Part shown: piece after piece, positions 1 through 8,741 of the stretch
How positions within the stretch are numbered: position 1 is the stretch's first letter
How the letters are laid out: each line of letters starts with the position of its first letter
Source of the DNA: Ferrovibrio sp.
Lineage (GTDB): Bacteria; Pseudomonadota; Alphaproteobacteria; Ferrovibrionales; Ferrovibrionaceae
NCBI RefSeq assembly: GCF_019636075.1
Contig: NZ_JAHBYG010000014.1
Coordinates: 1 to 64,000, forward strand
DNA length: 64,000 nt
Reading direction: 5' to 3'
Notes under the pieces: generated by a model
The model's database searches: none
The model's input: only the letters and a program-made list of their open reading frames with translations
What the model was told of the DNA's origin: nothing
Translations under genes and position numbers: made by a program

Positions 1-504
1 GGTGGTGCCCTTGCGGAGCGAGAGCAGCTCCAGCATCTGGTATTCCTTGCCCGTCAGGTGCACGCGCTGGCCGCCGACCTCGACCGTCTTGGTGTCGAGA
101 TTGACCACGAGGTCGCCGGTCTTGATGACCGACTGGGCGTGACCCTTGGAGCGGCGCACGATCGCGTGGATGCGCGCGACCAGCTCGTCCTTGTGGAACG
201 GCTTGGTCATGTAGTCGTCGGCGCCGAAGCCGAGACCCTTGACCTTGTCCTCGATGCCGGCGAGGCCGGAAAGGATCAGAATGGGGGTCTTGATCTTGGA
301 GACCCGGAGCTGCTTGAGCACGTCATAGCCGGACATGTCGGGCAGGTTCAGGTCGAGAATGATGATGTCGTAATCATAAAGCTTGCCGAGATCGAGGCCT
401 TCCTCGCCATACTCGGTCTTGTAGACATTGAAGCCCTCATGGCCCAGCATCAATTCGATGCTCTTGGCAGTGGCGGCATCGTCTTCGATCAGCAATACGC
501 GCAT
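1..504 (-). CDS. ctrA: Cell-cycle response regulator CtrA (3' end outside window)
   Basis: OmpR-type response regulator that controls replication, division and flagellar genes in alphaproteobacteria. The 168 codons present run without a stop to base 1, so the C-terminal part of the DNA-binding domain is missing. The receiver begins MRVLLIEDD, has its phospho-acceptor region in [15 protein letters not shown], and the switch segment [12 protein letters not shown]. The linker [15 protein letters not shown] and the motif [18 protein letters not shown] are characteristic of CtrA rather than of other OmpR regulators. It is divergent from fliI over a 252-bp region with three GANTC sites and several TTAA half-sites, which fits methylation-sensitive, autoregulated expression as known in Caulobacter. 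Confidence 0.95.
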   Translation of the reverse strand, partial: MRVLLIEDDAATAKSIELMLGHEGFNVYKTEYGEEGLDLGKLYDYDIIILDLNLPDMSGYDVLKQLRVSKIKTPILILSGLAGIEDKVKGLGFGADDYMTKPFHKDELVARIHAIVRRSKGHAQSVIKTGDLVVNLDTKTVEVGGQRVHLTGKEYQMLELLSLRKGTT

Positions 505-756
505 GGCATCCCCCTATGGATGTCGGCCCCGGATCGGCCCCGGTTAAGCCCTTTGGATTTGCGCCTGATTCGGGCGGATTATGACGAAACCCGAGACGAC
601 CTTGCGGAATTGGCGGATTTCAAGCTTTCTGCGATTCGCGATAATTTACCATGGTTAACGAATAAAGTTAACAACCTATATTTAGACGGAGGTCTTAACC
701 CGGTTTAAGGGATTCGGCGTTACCCTAAAGCGCCGGAAAGAAAGGATTATGCCAGC
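505..756. promoter_or_regulatory. ctrA/fliI divergent control region with GANTC and CtrA half-sites
   Basis: This 252-bp region separates the divergent ctrA and fliI. It holds three GATTC (GANTC, CcrM-type) sites at 567-571, 633-637 and 711-715. TTAA cores occur at 655-658, 668-671, 695-698 and 705-708. The minus strand at 651-658 reads TTAACCAT, the common CtrA half-site. The TTAA pairs are spaced by 9 bp (655/668) and 6 bp (695/705), not the canonical 7 bp. Auto-control of ctrA and CtrA control of fliI are inferred. Confidence 0.6.
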
Positions 757-2082
757 ATGCAAAGCCTGATGATGGAACTCGACCGGATCAAGGACATGAC
801 CTTCACCGGCCGTGTGGTGTCGATCCAGGGCCTGCTGGTGGAAGTGGCCGGGGTGGAGCGCTACCTGTCCATCGGCTCCCGCGTGCGGCTGCTGGCCCGC
901 GACAACCGCGTGGTGGAAGGCGAGGTGGTGGGCTTCCGGCAGAACCGCGCCCTGCTGATGCCCTATGGCTCGCTGGAGGGCGTGGGGCTGGGCACCCGGG
1001 CCGTGGTGGCCGAGGAACAGCCGGTGGTCTACCCCGATGTGAGCTGGCTGGGCCGGGTGATCGATGGCCAGGGCCGGCCACTGGATGGCGGCCCGCCGCT
1101 GGTGAACGGCATGCGGCCCTATCCGCTGCGCAACAATCCGCCGCCGGCCAATTCGCGCAAGCGCGTGGGCGGCAAGATCGATCTGGGCATCCGCTCGATC
1201 AACACCTTCATTTCCTGCTGCCGCGGTCAGCGCATGGGCATCTTCGCCGGCTCGGGCGTGGGCAAATCCGTGCTGCTCTCGATGATGGCGCGTTATACCG
1301 AAGCCGATGTGAACGTGGTGGGGCTGATCGGCGAGCGCGGCCGCGAGGTGCAGGAATTCATCGAGGACGATCTGGGCCCCGCTGGCCTGGCCCGCACCAT
1401 CGTGGTGGTGGCAACCTCCGATGAAAGCGCGCTGGTGCGCCGCCAGGCGGCTTACATGACGCTCACCCTGTCGGAATTCTTCCGCGATCTCGGCCTGCAG
1501 GTGCTGTGCCTGATGGATTCGGTCACACGCTTCGCCATGGCGCAACGCGAGATCGGGCTTTCCGGCGGCGAACCGCCAACCACCAAGGGCTATCCGCCCA
1601 CCGCATTTGCGGAATTGCCGCGCCTCTTGGAACGTGCCGGCCCCGGCACCGGCGATGGCGGCATCACCGGCTTGTTCACCGTACTGGTGGATGGCGACGA
1701 TCATAACGAGCCCATCGCCGATGCGGTGCGCGGCATTCTAGACGGCCATATCGTGATGGAGCGCCGCATCGCCGAACGCGGCCGCTATCCCGCCATCAAC
1801 ATCCTGCGTTCGATCTCGCGCACCATGCCGGGCTGCAACACCGAAACCGAAAACGCGCTGGTGAATCGCGCGCGGCAATTGATGGCGGCCTATGAGGATA
1901 TGTCGGAACTGATCCGGCTGGGCGCCTATCGCATGGGATCGGACCCCAAGGTGGACGAGGCGATCCGCTATCAGCCGGCGCTGGAGGCTTTTCTCAAGCA
2001 GTTGAAAAGCGAACGCGCCGATCTGGAATCCTGCTATATGCAACTGGCGGAAATCTTCGCCGCCGGCGATGCGAAACAATAG
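757..2082 (+). CDS. fliI: Flagellar export ATPase FliI
   Basis: ATPase of the flagellar type III export apparatus, homologous to the F1 beta subunit, acting at the cytoplasmic face of the basal body. It has 441 residues, the normal family length. The Walker A motif AGSGVGKS is at about 164-171, the export-ATPase signature [11 protein letters not shown] at about 191-201 and the Walker B strand [10 protein letters not shown] at about 251-260. An AAAGGA ribosome site lies 11 bases before the ATG. It is followed 13 bp later by fliJ, its usual partner, and is transcribed away from ctrA out of a region with CtrA-type sites. Confidence 0.97.
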   Translation: MQSLMMELDRIKDMTFTGRVVSIQGLLVEVAGVERYLSIGSRVRLLARDNRVVEGEVVGFRQNRALLMPYGSLEGVGLGTRAVVAEEQPVVYPDVSWLGRVIDGQGRPLDGGPPLVNGMRPYPLRNNPPPANSRKRVGGKIDLGIRSINTFISCCRGQRMGIFAGSGVGKSVLLSMMARYTEADVNVVGLIGERGREVQEFIEDDLGPAGLARTIVVVATSDESALVRRQAAYMTLTLSEFFRDLGLQVLCLMDSVTRFAMAQREIGLSGGEPPTTKGYPPTAFAELPRLLERAGPGTGDGGITGLFTVLVDGDDHNEPIADAVRGILDGHIVMERRIAERGRYPAINILRSISRTMPGCNTETENALVNRARQLMAAYEDMSELIRLGAYRMGSDPKVDEAIRYQPALEAFLKQLKSERADLESCYMQLAEIFAAGDAKQ

Positions 2083-2095
2083 GCGGACCTGACCC

Positions 2096-2572
2096 ATGCG
2101 CGGCATTGATGGCCTGATCCGCCTGTCGAAATGGACGTTGGACGAAAAGCGCCGGGTGATCGTGGATCTCGAGGTTCTGCGATCCGGCCTGGAACGCCAG
2201 ATCCAAGCCCTGGACGAGGAGTTGGAACGCGAACGCAAATTCGCCGCCACCTCGATGGAAGCCGGCTACAGCTTTGCCAATTACCGGCGGGTGAACCGCG
2301 AGCGGGTGGACCGCCTGATGGCATCGCGCGAAGAAGTGATCGCCAAGATCGCCATCGCCCAGGACGATGTGAACGAAGCCTTCCGCGAATTGAAGAAATA
2401 CGAATTGGTGAAGGAAACCCGGCTTGCCGCCGCCGCCCGCGAACAGGCAAAGCGCGAACAGGCAGAGCTGGACGAAGCCGGCCTGCAGGGCTTTTTGCGC
2501 CAGCAGCAGAGTGACGCAAATCAGAATAACGGGCAGCCCGGCAACACCGAACCTGCCGGCAGCCGGCACTGA
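2096..2572 (+). CDS. fliJ: Flagellar export protein FliJ
   Basis: Small coiled-coil protein that binds inside the FliI ring and escorts export chaperones. The 158 residues are almost entirely charged helix with Glu, Arg, Lys and Gln heptads (for example LDEELERERKFAA and REEVIAKIAIAQDDV), which is the family's character because primary sequence is weakly conserved. Position directly after fliI and length support the call. It is the last gene of this short plus-strand operon, which then meets the fliF operon tail-to-tail. Confidence 0.85.
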   Translation: MRGIDGLIRLSKWTLDEKRRVIVDLEVLRSGLERQIQALDEELERERKFAATSMEAGYSFANYRRVNRERVDRLMASREEVIAKIAIAQDDVNEAFRELKKYELVKETRLAAAAREQAKREQAELDEAGLQGFLRQQQSDANQNNGQPGNTEPAGSRH

Positions 2573-2589
2573 GGATCAAGCCGCCTTGA

Positions 2590-2712
2590 GCGGCCGAATC
2601 TCTTTGCGCAAAAATCGGCCAGAGATCGCGGCGCGCGATTTTCAGATCATAGCGCGATTGCAGATTCAGCCGGAATTCCGCTGTGGTGCCGAAATACGCG
2701 GCGAGGCGCAAC
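2590..2712 (-). pseudogene. Remnant of a HigA-family antitoxin (C-terminal piece)
   Basis: The minus strand reads RLAAYFGTTAEFRLNLQ followed by SRYDLKIARRDLW. This matches the well-conserved C-terminal helix of HigA/VapI-type XRE antitoxins (typically RLARYFGTSPEFWLNLQ then RYDL). The helix-turn-helix half is absent: upstream sequence is low-complexity and AT-rich, and no higB toxin is visible. The frame runs on into antisense of fliJ without a stop at the expected end. Trp in the EFWLNLQ motif is Arg here. I read it as a decayed fragment of a toxin-antitoxin cassette, recognised from memory of the family rather than by a search. Confidence 0.7.
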
Positions 2713-2810
2713 AGGATCAAGTTTCTCGCATTTTTTCTTCACATTTTTGACGATAGAACGGCCACCCGGTTTAAGGCCCAAAAAAAAATAGTGGTAGGAA
2801 CTCTAAACGC

Positions 2811-2896
2811 GTCACCCTCGGATTTATTCCGAGGGTCCATGCCTGACCCAGCAAAGCCGCTGAACCATGGACCACCGGAACAAGTCCGGTGGTGAC
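2811..2896. repeat. Two-hairpin REP/RIME-like palindromic element
   Basis: An 86-bp symmetric element. It is bounded by GTCACC (2811-2816) and its inverse GGTGAC (2891-2896). It holds two perfect 9-bp stems with 5-nt loops (2814-2822 with 2828-2836, and 2871-2879 with 2885-2893). An inner inverted pair, GGTCCATG (2834-2841) and CATGGACC (2866-2873), would allow a single long fold instead. Neither hairpin has a T-tract, so they are poor intrinsic terminators. The CGGA-loop-TCCG stems resemble intergenic palindromes that are abundant in many alphaproteobacteria. No second copy was noticed in this window. Confidence 0.7.
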
Positions 2897-2989
2897 GACA
2901 GGATTTGAAATCAACACCGCGAATTTAAACCGGACAGCCGCGCGGCAACTGCGAGGGTGCCGGGGTGGTGGGCATCACCGCAAGCGGAT

Positions 2990-4579
2990 TCACGCCGTCA
3001 ACGCATTGCCGCCGGATTTGGTTTCCAGTTCCGGGCTGGGCCAGGGGATCGGCGGCTCCCGATCATGGAACTGGATCGTGCCGGTCATGCCGCCGATGGC
3101 AATCGCATCGTCGAATATCCTTTGCACATCCAGCCGGAAGGCCGGGCCGAATTCGCTGTCCGCGCGCAGGATCAGATCGAAGCGTTTGTCGTTGAGAAAG
3201 CCATCGAATTGCAGCGGCCCGGTGCTTTCCAACGTAAAGTCGATGATGAAACGGGTCTGGCCCTGCTGCTTCTTCTTGTCGCGCCGGCGCCGCATGAAAA
3301 TCTGAACCGGCTCCACCTTGCCCTGCACCAGCATCGGCATGGTCAGCGCCTGCCAGTCGCTGTCGCCGCCGCGCTGATTGAGCTTGCCGAGATCGCGGAA
3401 ATCCTCATCCAGCCGGCTCAACAAATCCTGCCGACCGGCTTCGCGCAACACACGGCTGGCCTCTGTGCCCAACCAGGCCTGGGCATTGCCCAGCGCGGAT
3501 GCCGCCATGAATTGCAGAGCATTCGCAGCCAGCCGCGCATTGGGCTGCGGCAATGCCTGGGCCAGACGATCGGCCAGACCGGGATTGAGGCCGCGCAGCA
3601 CATCGAGGGTTTGCTGCATAGCGGGCCAGCCGGCCTGCAAGCGCTGCATCACGCCGATGCTGGGCGACGCCACCGACGCAGCGGCCGTACCCGGGCGCGT
3701 GAGGCCGGCAAGCTCCAGCGCCAATTGCGTACCCGCGGGCAAGGGCTGCGGCAAATCCAACGCGAGCAAGCCTTGCGGCAAACGCAGCAAGGTCTGCCCC
3801 GCTGCATTCTGGCCCAACGCCACGGCGATCTGCGCGGCTGCGGCCACCGGCGGCAGCGGCTGGCCCGGCATGGCGGCGGCGCGCACCACAAGCTGGGCCT
3901 GGGCGCCGGCCGGCAGGCCTTGCGCGGCACTGCTTTGCAAGGCAGTGCCCTGCAATGCTGCGCCCTGCAATGCGGCAGGCGAATTTTGCACCGGCAGCGT
4001 CTGGCCCGGCATGGCTGATGCCTGAGTCTGACCCTGGGCCGGCAAGGGCAGCACGCTGGCTTGCAGCATCTGGCCAGCCTGGGGCAACAGCAGCGGCGTT
4101 TGCGCCTGGCCCGGCTGGGGCACGGCGAGCGCGAGTTGCGTGGGTGTGGGATTGCCGAGCAAAGCCGAAAGCGGCGGCTGCAAGGCCACGCCATTGGCAC
4201 TGAGCAGCGTAACGCCAGGCGGCGTGCCGGGCTTCACCTGCAAGCTCAGCGTGGCGCCGGGCACCAGAAAATCCACCAGTTTGGGATTGCCGCTGAGCAC
4301 CAGTACGCTGCCGCCTTGGCTGCGCAGCACCAATGCATTGCCATCGCGGGCGGCGACCTGGGCATCCAGCGCGCGGCCGGATTTGGCCGCATCGGCCACT
4401 TCGCTGGTGCGCACGGCATCGGCGGTTTGCGGCTTGCTTGAAGTTTGCTGCGGCGTGTTGCTGCCGCTATCGAGAATCTTGTTGGCGCCATCGGCGGCGG
4501 ATGGCTGTGCAGGCGCTGGTTGCGCTTGCCCGGAAACAGCGGCCGGGGGCGGAGTACCGACCCGGCCGACCTCGCTCAT
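2990..4579 (-). CDS. Ala/Gln/Pro-rich flagellar-locus protein, FliK-like
   Basis: A 529-residue protein with a long low-complexity N-terminal half rich in Ala, Gln, Pro and Leu, including degenerate AALQGTALQ and MPGQ repeats. It has a compact C-terminal domain with RRRRDKKKQQGQTRFIIDFT and GPLQFDGFLNDKRFDLILR. The composition is like hook-length control proteins, but the classical Flg_hook domain is not evident, and a genuine fliK lies at 15225-16733. The start ATG at 4577-4579 is 5 bp after the flhG stop, so translation is probably coupled. It is the last gene of the fliF operon. Function is unknown; a second ruler or secretion accessory protein is possible. Confidence 0.6.
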   Translation of the reverse strand: MSEVGRVGTPPPAAVSGQAQPAPAQPSAADGANKILDSGSNTPQQTSSKPQTADAVRTSEVADAAKSGRALDAQVAARDGNALVLRSQGGSVLVLSGNPKLVDFLVPGATLSLQVKPGTPPGVTLLSANGVALQPPLSALLGNPTPTQLALAVPQPGQAQTPLLLPQAGQMLQASVLPLPAQGQTQASAMPGQTLPVQNSPAALQGAALQGTALQSSAAQGLPAGAQAQLVVRAAAMPGQPLPPVAAAAQIAVALGQNAAGQTLLRLPQGLLALDLPQPLPAGTQLALELAGLTRPGTAAASVASPSIGVMQRLQAGWPAMQQTLDVLRGLNPGLADRLAQALPQPNARLAANALQFMAASALGNAQAWLGTEASRVLREAGRQDLLSRLDEDFRDLGKLNQRGGDSDWQALTMPMLVQGKVEPVQIFMRRRRDKKKQQGQTRFIIDFTLESTGPLQFDGFLNDKRFDLILRADSEFGPAFRLDVQRIFDDAIAIGGMTGTIQFHDREPPIPWPSPELETKSGGNALTA

Positions 4580-4584
4580 GGCAC

Positions 4585-5502
4585 CTAGTACCGCGCCCTG
4601 GCGATGGCGCCGGTGAGGCCGGAAGCGATAGCTTCCACATCCTCGGCCGCATCGCACATCGGATGACGGGTGAGCAGCGGCATCTGGTTGCGGATGGCGT
4701 CGCGCACCTTTTCGTCGCGGCGGATCACGCCGGCCAGCGGCGGCGAGAATTTCAGGAAATTCTCGGCTGCCTTGTTGAGCTTGCCATAAGTGCGTTCGCC
4801 TTCCCGCGTGGTGGCGGCGATATTCACCACCACCCGCACATCGGCGGTCTTGTCGGCCATGCGCGCCAGCTTGATGAAGGCATAGGCATCGGTGAGCGCG
4901 GTGGGTTCGTCATTCGTAACGACCAGGATCGTGCCGGCGGCCTGCGACAGCGTGCGCACCACGCCATCCACACCGGCGCCGAGATCGATCACCACCTTGT
5001 CGTAACTGCGGGCCAGTTGGCACAGTTCGTCGCGCAAACCATTCAGCGCGGCCTGATCCAGCGTGGCCAGGCTGGCCGAGCCGGATTTGCCGGCGATGAT
5101 ATCGAAGCCGGCTTCAGACGGCATCACGGCATCGGCCAGGCCGAAACGGCCGGCGATCACGCTGCCCAGATCACGATCCGGCATCAGGCCAAGCTGGATA
5201 TCCACGTTGGCCAGACCGATATCGCCATCGAACAGCAGCGTGCGAATGCCCTGGCGGGCGAAATACTGCGCCAGCGTGATCGACAGCCAGGTTTTGCCCA
5301 CGCCGCCCTTGCCCGATGCAACGGCAACGATATTGGCCTGGCGGATCGGCGCCGATGGATGCCGCGTTGGCCGCTGCGGCATGTTGGTTGCCTGGCCGGT
5401 GGATTGGCCGGGTGTTTGCGCGGAGCCGGGTGTTTGCGCGGCGCCGGGGGTGTGCGCGGAGGAAGCGGCGGGCGAAGTCGGTTGCATGGCGATCACGTTC
5501 AT
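4585..5502 (-). CDS. flhG: Flagellar number regulator FlhG (MinD-like ATPase)
   Basis: ParA/MinD-family ATPase that limits flagellar number and works with FlhF at the cell pole. It has 305 residues. A 55-residue Pro/Thr/Gln-rich N-terminal tail is followed by the deviant Walker A SGKGGVGKT (about 63-71) with both MinD-type lysines, LLFDGDIGLANVD, and VVTNDEPTALTDAYAF, as in FlhG/FleN. Its ATG overlaps the flhF stop (ATGA). The tail is encoded in part by three tandem 18-bp units at 5408-5461 giving repeated AQTPG. Confidence 0.93.
   Translation of the reverse strand: MNVIAMQPTSPAASSAHTPGAAQTPGSAQTPGQSTGQATNMPQRPTRHPSAPIRQANIVAVASGKGGVGKTWLSITLAQYFARQGIRTLLFDGDIGLANVDIQLGLMPDRDLGSVIAGRFGLADAVMPSEAGFDIIAGKSGSASLATLDQAALNGLRDELCQLARSYDKVVIDLGAGVDGVVRTLSQAAGTILVVTNDEPTALTDAYAFIKLARMADKTADVRVVVNIAATTREGERTYGKLNKAAENFLKFSPPLAGVIRRDEKVRDAIRNQMPLLTRHPMCDAAEDVEAIASGLTGAIARARY
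5408..5461. repeat. Three 18-bp tandem units inside flhG
   Basis: Units start at 5408, 5426 and 5444 (plus-strand ccgggtgtttgcgcggag and close variants). They encode a repeated (A/S)AQTPG in the disordered N-terminal tail of FlhG. The unit keeps the frame, so copy number could change the tail length without inactivating the ATPase. Confidence 0.8.
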
Positions 5503-6551
5503 TCGGCAGCCTTCGAAGTCTGATGCGCGCCAACCCCGGTATCGGGATCACGCAGAAGCCAATGGGCGAGTTGCAGCGGATCGAGTCGTTCAAAACCCTT
5601 GCCCACGAAGGGCGAGCAGCCGGCATCGGCAAAGGCCAGGCCGGCGGCATCGGCGGCGGCCAGCAATCCACCGATGCGGCGGGTGGCATCCAGCCGCGTG
5701 GGCATGAAACGGCGCGCGCCGAGCGTGGCGAATACACGGGCGATATCGGCAGCCTCGCCGGCATCGCCGCCGGCCGAAAGCACCAGCATGGGCTCGGCGC
5801 CGGATGCGCGGATCAAGGCCTGCAGGCTATCGCGCTCCTTCTGCCGATAGGGATTGATGCCGGCAGTATCGATGATCACCTTGGCATCGCCGGCCTGGGC
5901 CATCAGCGCCTGCAATTCCTGTGCATCGCCGGCCTCGACGAACGGCACACTCATCACACGGCAAAGCGCTGCAAGCTGTTCGCCAGCGGCGGCGCGCGAC
6001 AGATCGCAGGAAATCACCTGCACGGCACGCTGATCCAGCACCGACCGCGCGGCCAGTTTGGCCACCGCCACCGATTTGCCGCAACCGGCCGGACCGATCA
6101 CCAGCATCGGACGGTTATCGGAGGAAAGGCCGGGGAAACGGAAGGCTTCGTCCAGCGCTTCGGCCAGCGCGCCAGGCGCATCATCAAGGCCCACATTCAG
6201 CGCATGCTGGATCAACCGGTCGGCCAGGCGCGCCGGCACGCCATGCCAGGCCAAGGCGCCTTGCAGCAATTCGGAGAATTCCTGGGCATACTCATCCGCA
6301 CCAGGGCCGAAATCCTCCGCCGGCACATAGCCGCGCGCATTGGCGCCATAGCGCGCCGTCTCGCGCAGCGCACGCGCCTCCGGCGTTGCGTAATCGTCTT
6401 CGCTGTCGCTGTCGATCGCCGCGGTGATTTCCACATGGCCATCGGCGCGATTCTGGTGCGTGGATACGATGATCGCATCCTCGCCCAACTGGCTGCGCAC
6501 CATGTCCATGGCCTCGGCCATGCTGATCGCGGAGAAGGTCTTCAGGCGCAT
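5499..6551 (-). CDS. flhF: Flagellar biosynthesis GTPase FlhF
   Basis: SRP-type GTPase that places the flagellum and recruits early basal-body parts. It has 350 residues. The N-terminus MRLKTFSAISMAEAMDMVR and the LGEDAIIVST segment are typical of FlhF. The NG-domain P-loop VIGPAGCGKSVAVAKLA is near 150-166, VISCDLSR and VIIDTAGINP follow, and the C-terminal part reads FMPTRLDATRRIGGLLAAA. It is somewhat short because the linker between the N-terminal segment and the GTPase is compact. It lies 17 bp after flhA and overlaps flhG by 4 bp. Confidence 0.94.
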   Translation of the reverse strand: MRLKTFSAISMAEAMDMVRSQLGEDAIIVSTHQNRADGHVEITAAIDSDSEDDYATPEARALRETARYGANARGYVPAEDFGPGADEYAQEFSELLQGALAWHGVPARLADRLIQHALNVGLDDAPGALAEALDEAFRFPGLSSDNRPMLVIGPAGCGKSVAVAKLAARSVLDQRAVQVISCDLSRAAAGEQLAALCRVMSVPFVEAGDAQELQALMAQAGDAKVIIDTAGINPYRQKERDSLQALIRASGAEPMLVLSAGGDAGEAADIARVFATLGARRFMPTRLDATRRIGGLLAAADAAGLAFADAGCSPFVGKGFERLDPLQLAHWLLRDPDTGVGAHQTSKAAE

Positions 6552-6568
6552 CGCTCAAACCTCCCGCA

Positions 6569-8689
6569 TCAGATTTGCGCCAATGTACGCAGCTTGGCCC
6601 GGGGATGGACCTCCTGCTGCGACATGATGATGGTGGACGGCCGGAAACGCTCGATGATCGAGCGCACATAAGGCCGCACGCCCGGGCTGACCAGCAGCAC
6701 CGGCACATAACCTTCGCCGCTCAGCCGCTCGAAGGTCTGGCGCACGGCGGCGATGAAATCCTGCAGCTTCGACGGCGCCATGGAAAGCTGGCGTTCCTCG
6801 CCCTGGCCGATCAGCGATTCGGCGAAGGCCTGCTCCCAATTGGGCGACAGCGTAACCAGCGGGATGAAGCCATCGGGGCCCACATTGGCATTGCAGATCT
6901 GCCGCGCCAGGCGGGCCCGCACATGTTCGGTGATCTGCGTGATGCTCTGGGTATAGCCGGTGGCCTCGGCCACGGCTTCCAGGATGGTGGCAAGATCGCG
7001 GATCGAGACGCGCTCGGACAGCAGATTCTGCAGCACGCGCTGCACGCCGTTGACATTGATGCGGCTGGGGATCACTTCGGTCACCAGCTTTTCGTTGGTC
7101 TTCTTCAACTCGTCGATCAGCTTCTGCGTTTCCGCGAACGACAGCAGATCGGCCATGTTGTCTTTCACCACCTCGGTGAGATGGGTGGTGATCACCGTGC
7201 CGGGATCCACCACGGTATAGCCACGGAACATGGCTTCGTCGCGCAAGCTGTCATCCACCCACATGGCCGGCAGGCCGAAGGTAGGCTCGATGGTTTCTTC
7301 GCCCTGCAACGCAATGCGTTCGCCGCGCGGATCCATCACCAGCAGCATGGTGGCGCGCACTTCGCCGCGCGCGGCTTCCACTTCCTTCACGCGGATCACG
7401 TAGGAATTGCCGGGCAATTGCATGTTATCCAGGATGCGCACGCTGGGCATGATGAAGCCCATGTCGATGGCCACCTGGCGGCGCAGCGCCTTGATCTGGT
7501 CGGTGAGGCGATAGCCGCGGGCATCGTTGATCAACGGCAACAGGCTGAAGCCCAGCTCAAGCCGCAAATCGTCGATAGCCAATGCATTGGTGACCGGTTC
7601 ATCCAGCGGGCTGACCGGCTTGGGCGGTTCGGGCGGCGGCACGATGGCCGCGATCCGGCGCCGCTTGGTTTCCTGCCGTGCGGCATAGGCCAGGCCGCCG
7701 AATATCAATGCCAGCACCAGGAAAGGCAGGAACGGCATGCCCGGAATCACCGCGAAGGCCAGCGACAAGGCAGCAGACATGCCCAGCGCCTTCTCGCCGG
7801 AAAGCTGGGTAGCCAGGGCCTGATCGGTGGTGCCGGTGGCCGTGCCCTTCGACACCATCAAACCAGCCGCCACGGAAATGATCAGCGCCGGAATCTGCGA
7901 CACCAGACCATCGCCCACGGTCAGGATCGAATAGGTGGCGACCGCCTGCTGGAAGGTAAGGCCTTTATCCAGAATGCCGATCAGGATGCCGCCGATCAGA
8001 TTGATGAACGTGATGATGATGCCGGCAATGGCATCGCCGCGCACGAATTTCGATGCACCGTCCATGGCGCCGAAGAAGCTGGATTCGTCTTCCAGTTCCT
8101 TGCGCCGGGTACGTGCGGAAGCTTCATCGATCAGGCCGGCGGAGAGATCGGCGTCGATCGCCATCTGCTTGCCGGGCATGGCATCCAGGGTGAAACGCGC
8201 CGACACTTCGGCGATACGGCCCGAACCTTTGGTGATGACCACGAAGTTCACCAACACCAGGATCGAGAACACGATGATGCCGATCACCAGGTTGCCGCCC
8301 ATCACGAACTGGCCGAAAGCCTCGATCACATGGCCGGCGGCATCGGTGCCCTCATGGCCATTGCCCAGGATCAGGCGCGTGGAAGCCAGGTTGAGCGACA
8401 GGCGCAGCATGGTGGTGATCAGCAGCACCGTGGGGAAGGCCCCGAATTCCAGCGGCTTGGTAACGAACAGGCAGGTCATCAGCACCAGCACGGCCGACGT
8501 GACCGACACCGCCAGCGCGAAATCGAGCAGCCAGGTGGGCATCGGCAGGATGAGCATGGCCAGCACGGCCATGACGCCCACGGCGAGGAAAATCTCGCCA
8601 TGCTGGGTCATGCGCTTCAGCCGATCAGTGAAGCTGGGGCCGCCGCCGCCTGCTACTGCCGGTTTATCCGCTGGAACCAGTTCGGTCAT
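6569..8689 (-). CDS. flhA: Flagellar export gate protein FlhA
   Basis: Integral membrane component of the flagellar type III export gate; its nonameric cytoplasmic ring docks chaperone-substrate complexes. It has 706 residues. The N-terminal half contains about eight hydrophobic segments and the highly conserved FHIPEP-family stretches, including LNLASTRLILG, GSGRIAEVSARFTLDAMPGKQMAIDAD and VGDGLVSQIPALIISVAAG. The C-terminal half is soluble and carries IRDLATILEAVAE and AKLRTLAQI at its end. It follows flbD by 52 bp, the longest internal gap of the operon, in which I found no convincing promoter. Confidence 0.97.
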   Translation of the reverse strand: MTELVPADKPAVAGGGGPSFTDRLKRMTQHGEIFLAVGVMAVLAMLILPMPTWLLDFALAVSVTSAVLVLMTCLFVTKPLEFGAFPTVLLITTMLRLSLNLASTRLILGNGHEGTDAAGHVIEAFGQFVMGGNLVIGIIVFSILVLVNFVVITKGSGRIAEVSARFTLDAMPGKQMAIDADLSAGLIDEASARTRRKELEDESSFFGAMDGASKFVRGDAIAGIIITFINLIGGILIGILDKGLTFQQAVATYSILTVGDGLVSQIPALIISVAAGLMVSKGTATGTTDQALATQLSGEKALGMSAALSLAFAVIPGMPFLPFLVLALIFGGLAYAARQETKRRRIAAIVPPPEPPKPVSPLDEPVTNALAIDDLRLELGFSLLPLINDARGYRLTDQIKALRRQVAIDMGFIMPSVRILDNMQLPGNSYVIRVKEVEAARGEVRATMLLVMDPRGERIALQGEETIEPTFGLPAMWVDDSLRDEAMFRGYTVVDPGTVITTHLTEVVKDNMADLLSFAETQKLIDELKKTNEKLVTEVIPSRINVNGVQRVLQNLLSERVSIRDLATILEAVAEATGYTQSITQITEHVRARLARQICNANVGPDGFIPLVTLSPNWEQAFAESLIGQGEERQLSMAPSKLQDFIAAVRQTFERLSGEGYVPVLLVSPGVRPYVRSIIERFRPSTIIMSQQEVHPRAKLRTLAQI

Positions 8690-8741
8690 ACCTTAGCTCT
8701 GCATCCTGCCTTGATTCTGTATTCCGTGACGCGCGCCGCCA

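Larger units (their letters stand above)
2573..2989. other. Gene-poor gap between the fliIJ and fliF operons
   Basis: This 417-bp stretch between two convergent operons holds no intact gene. It contains the HigA fragment (2590-2712), an AT-rich segment with a run of eight or nine A near 2780, and the two-hairpin repeat at 2811-2896. The remaining about 90 bp before 2990 show nothing I can assign. Confidence 0.7.

Noticed and set aside
655-671. Pair of GTTAAC sites as a full CtrA box
   Set aside because: The TTAA cores are 9 bp apart, not 7; kept only as half-sites.
2034-2720. Full 228-residue minus-strand protein containing the HigA-like piece
   Set aside because: Most of it is antisense to fliJ; only the first about 40 codons resemble HigA, so a fragment is called instead.
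2871-2893. Second hairpin as an intrinsic terminator of the fliF operon
   Set aside because: No T-tract on either strand, and it is one half of a symmetric repeat element.
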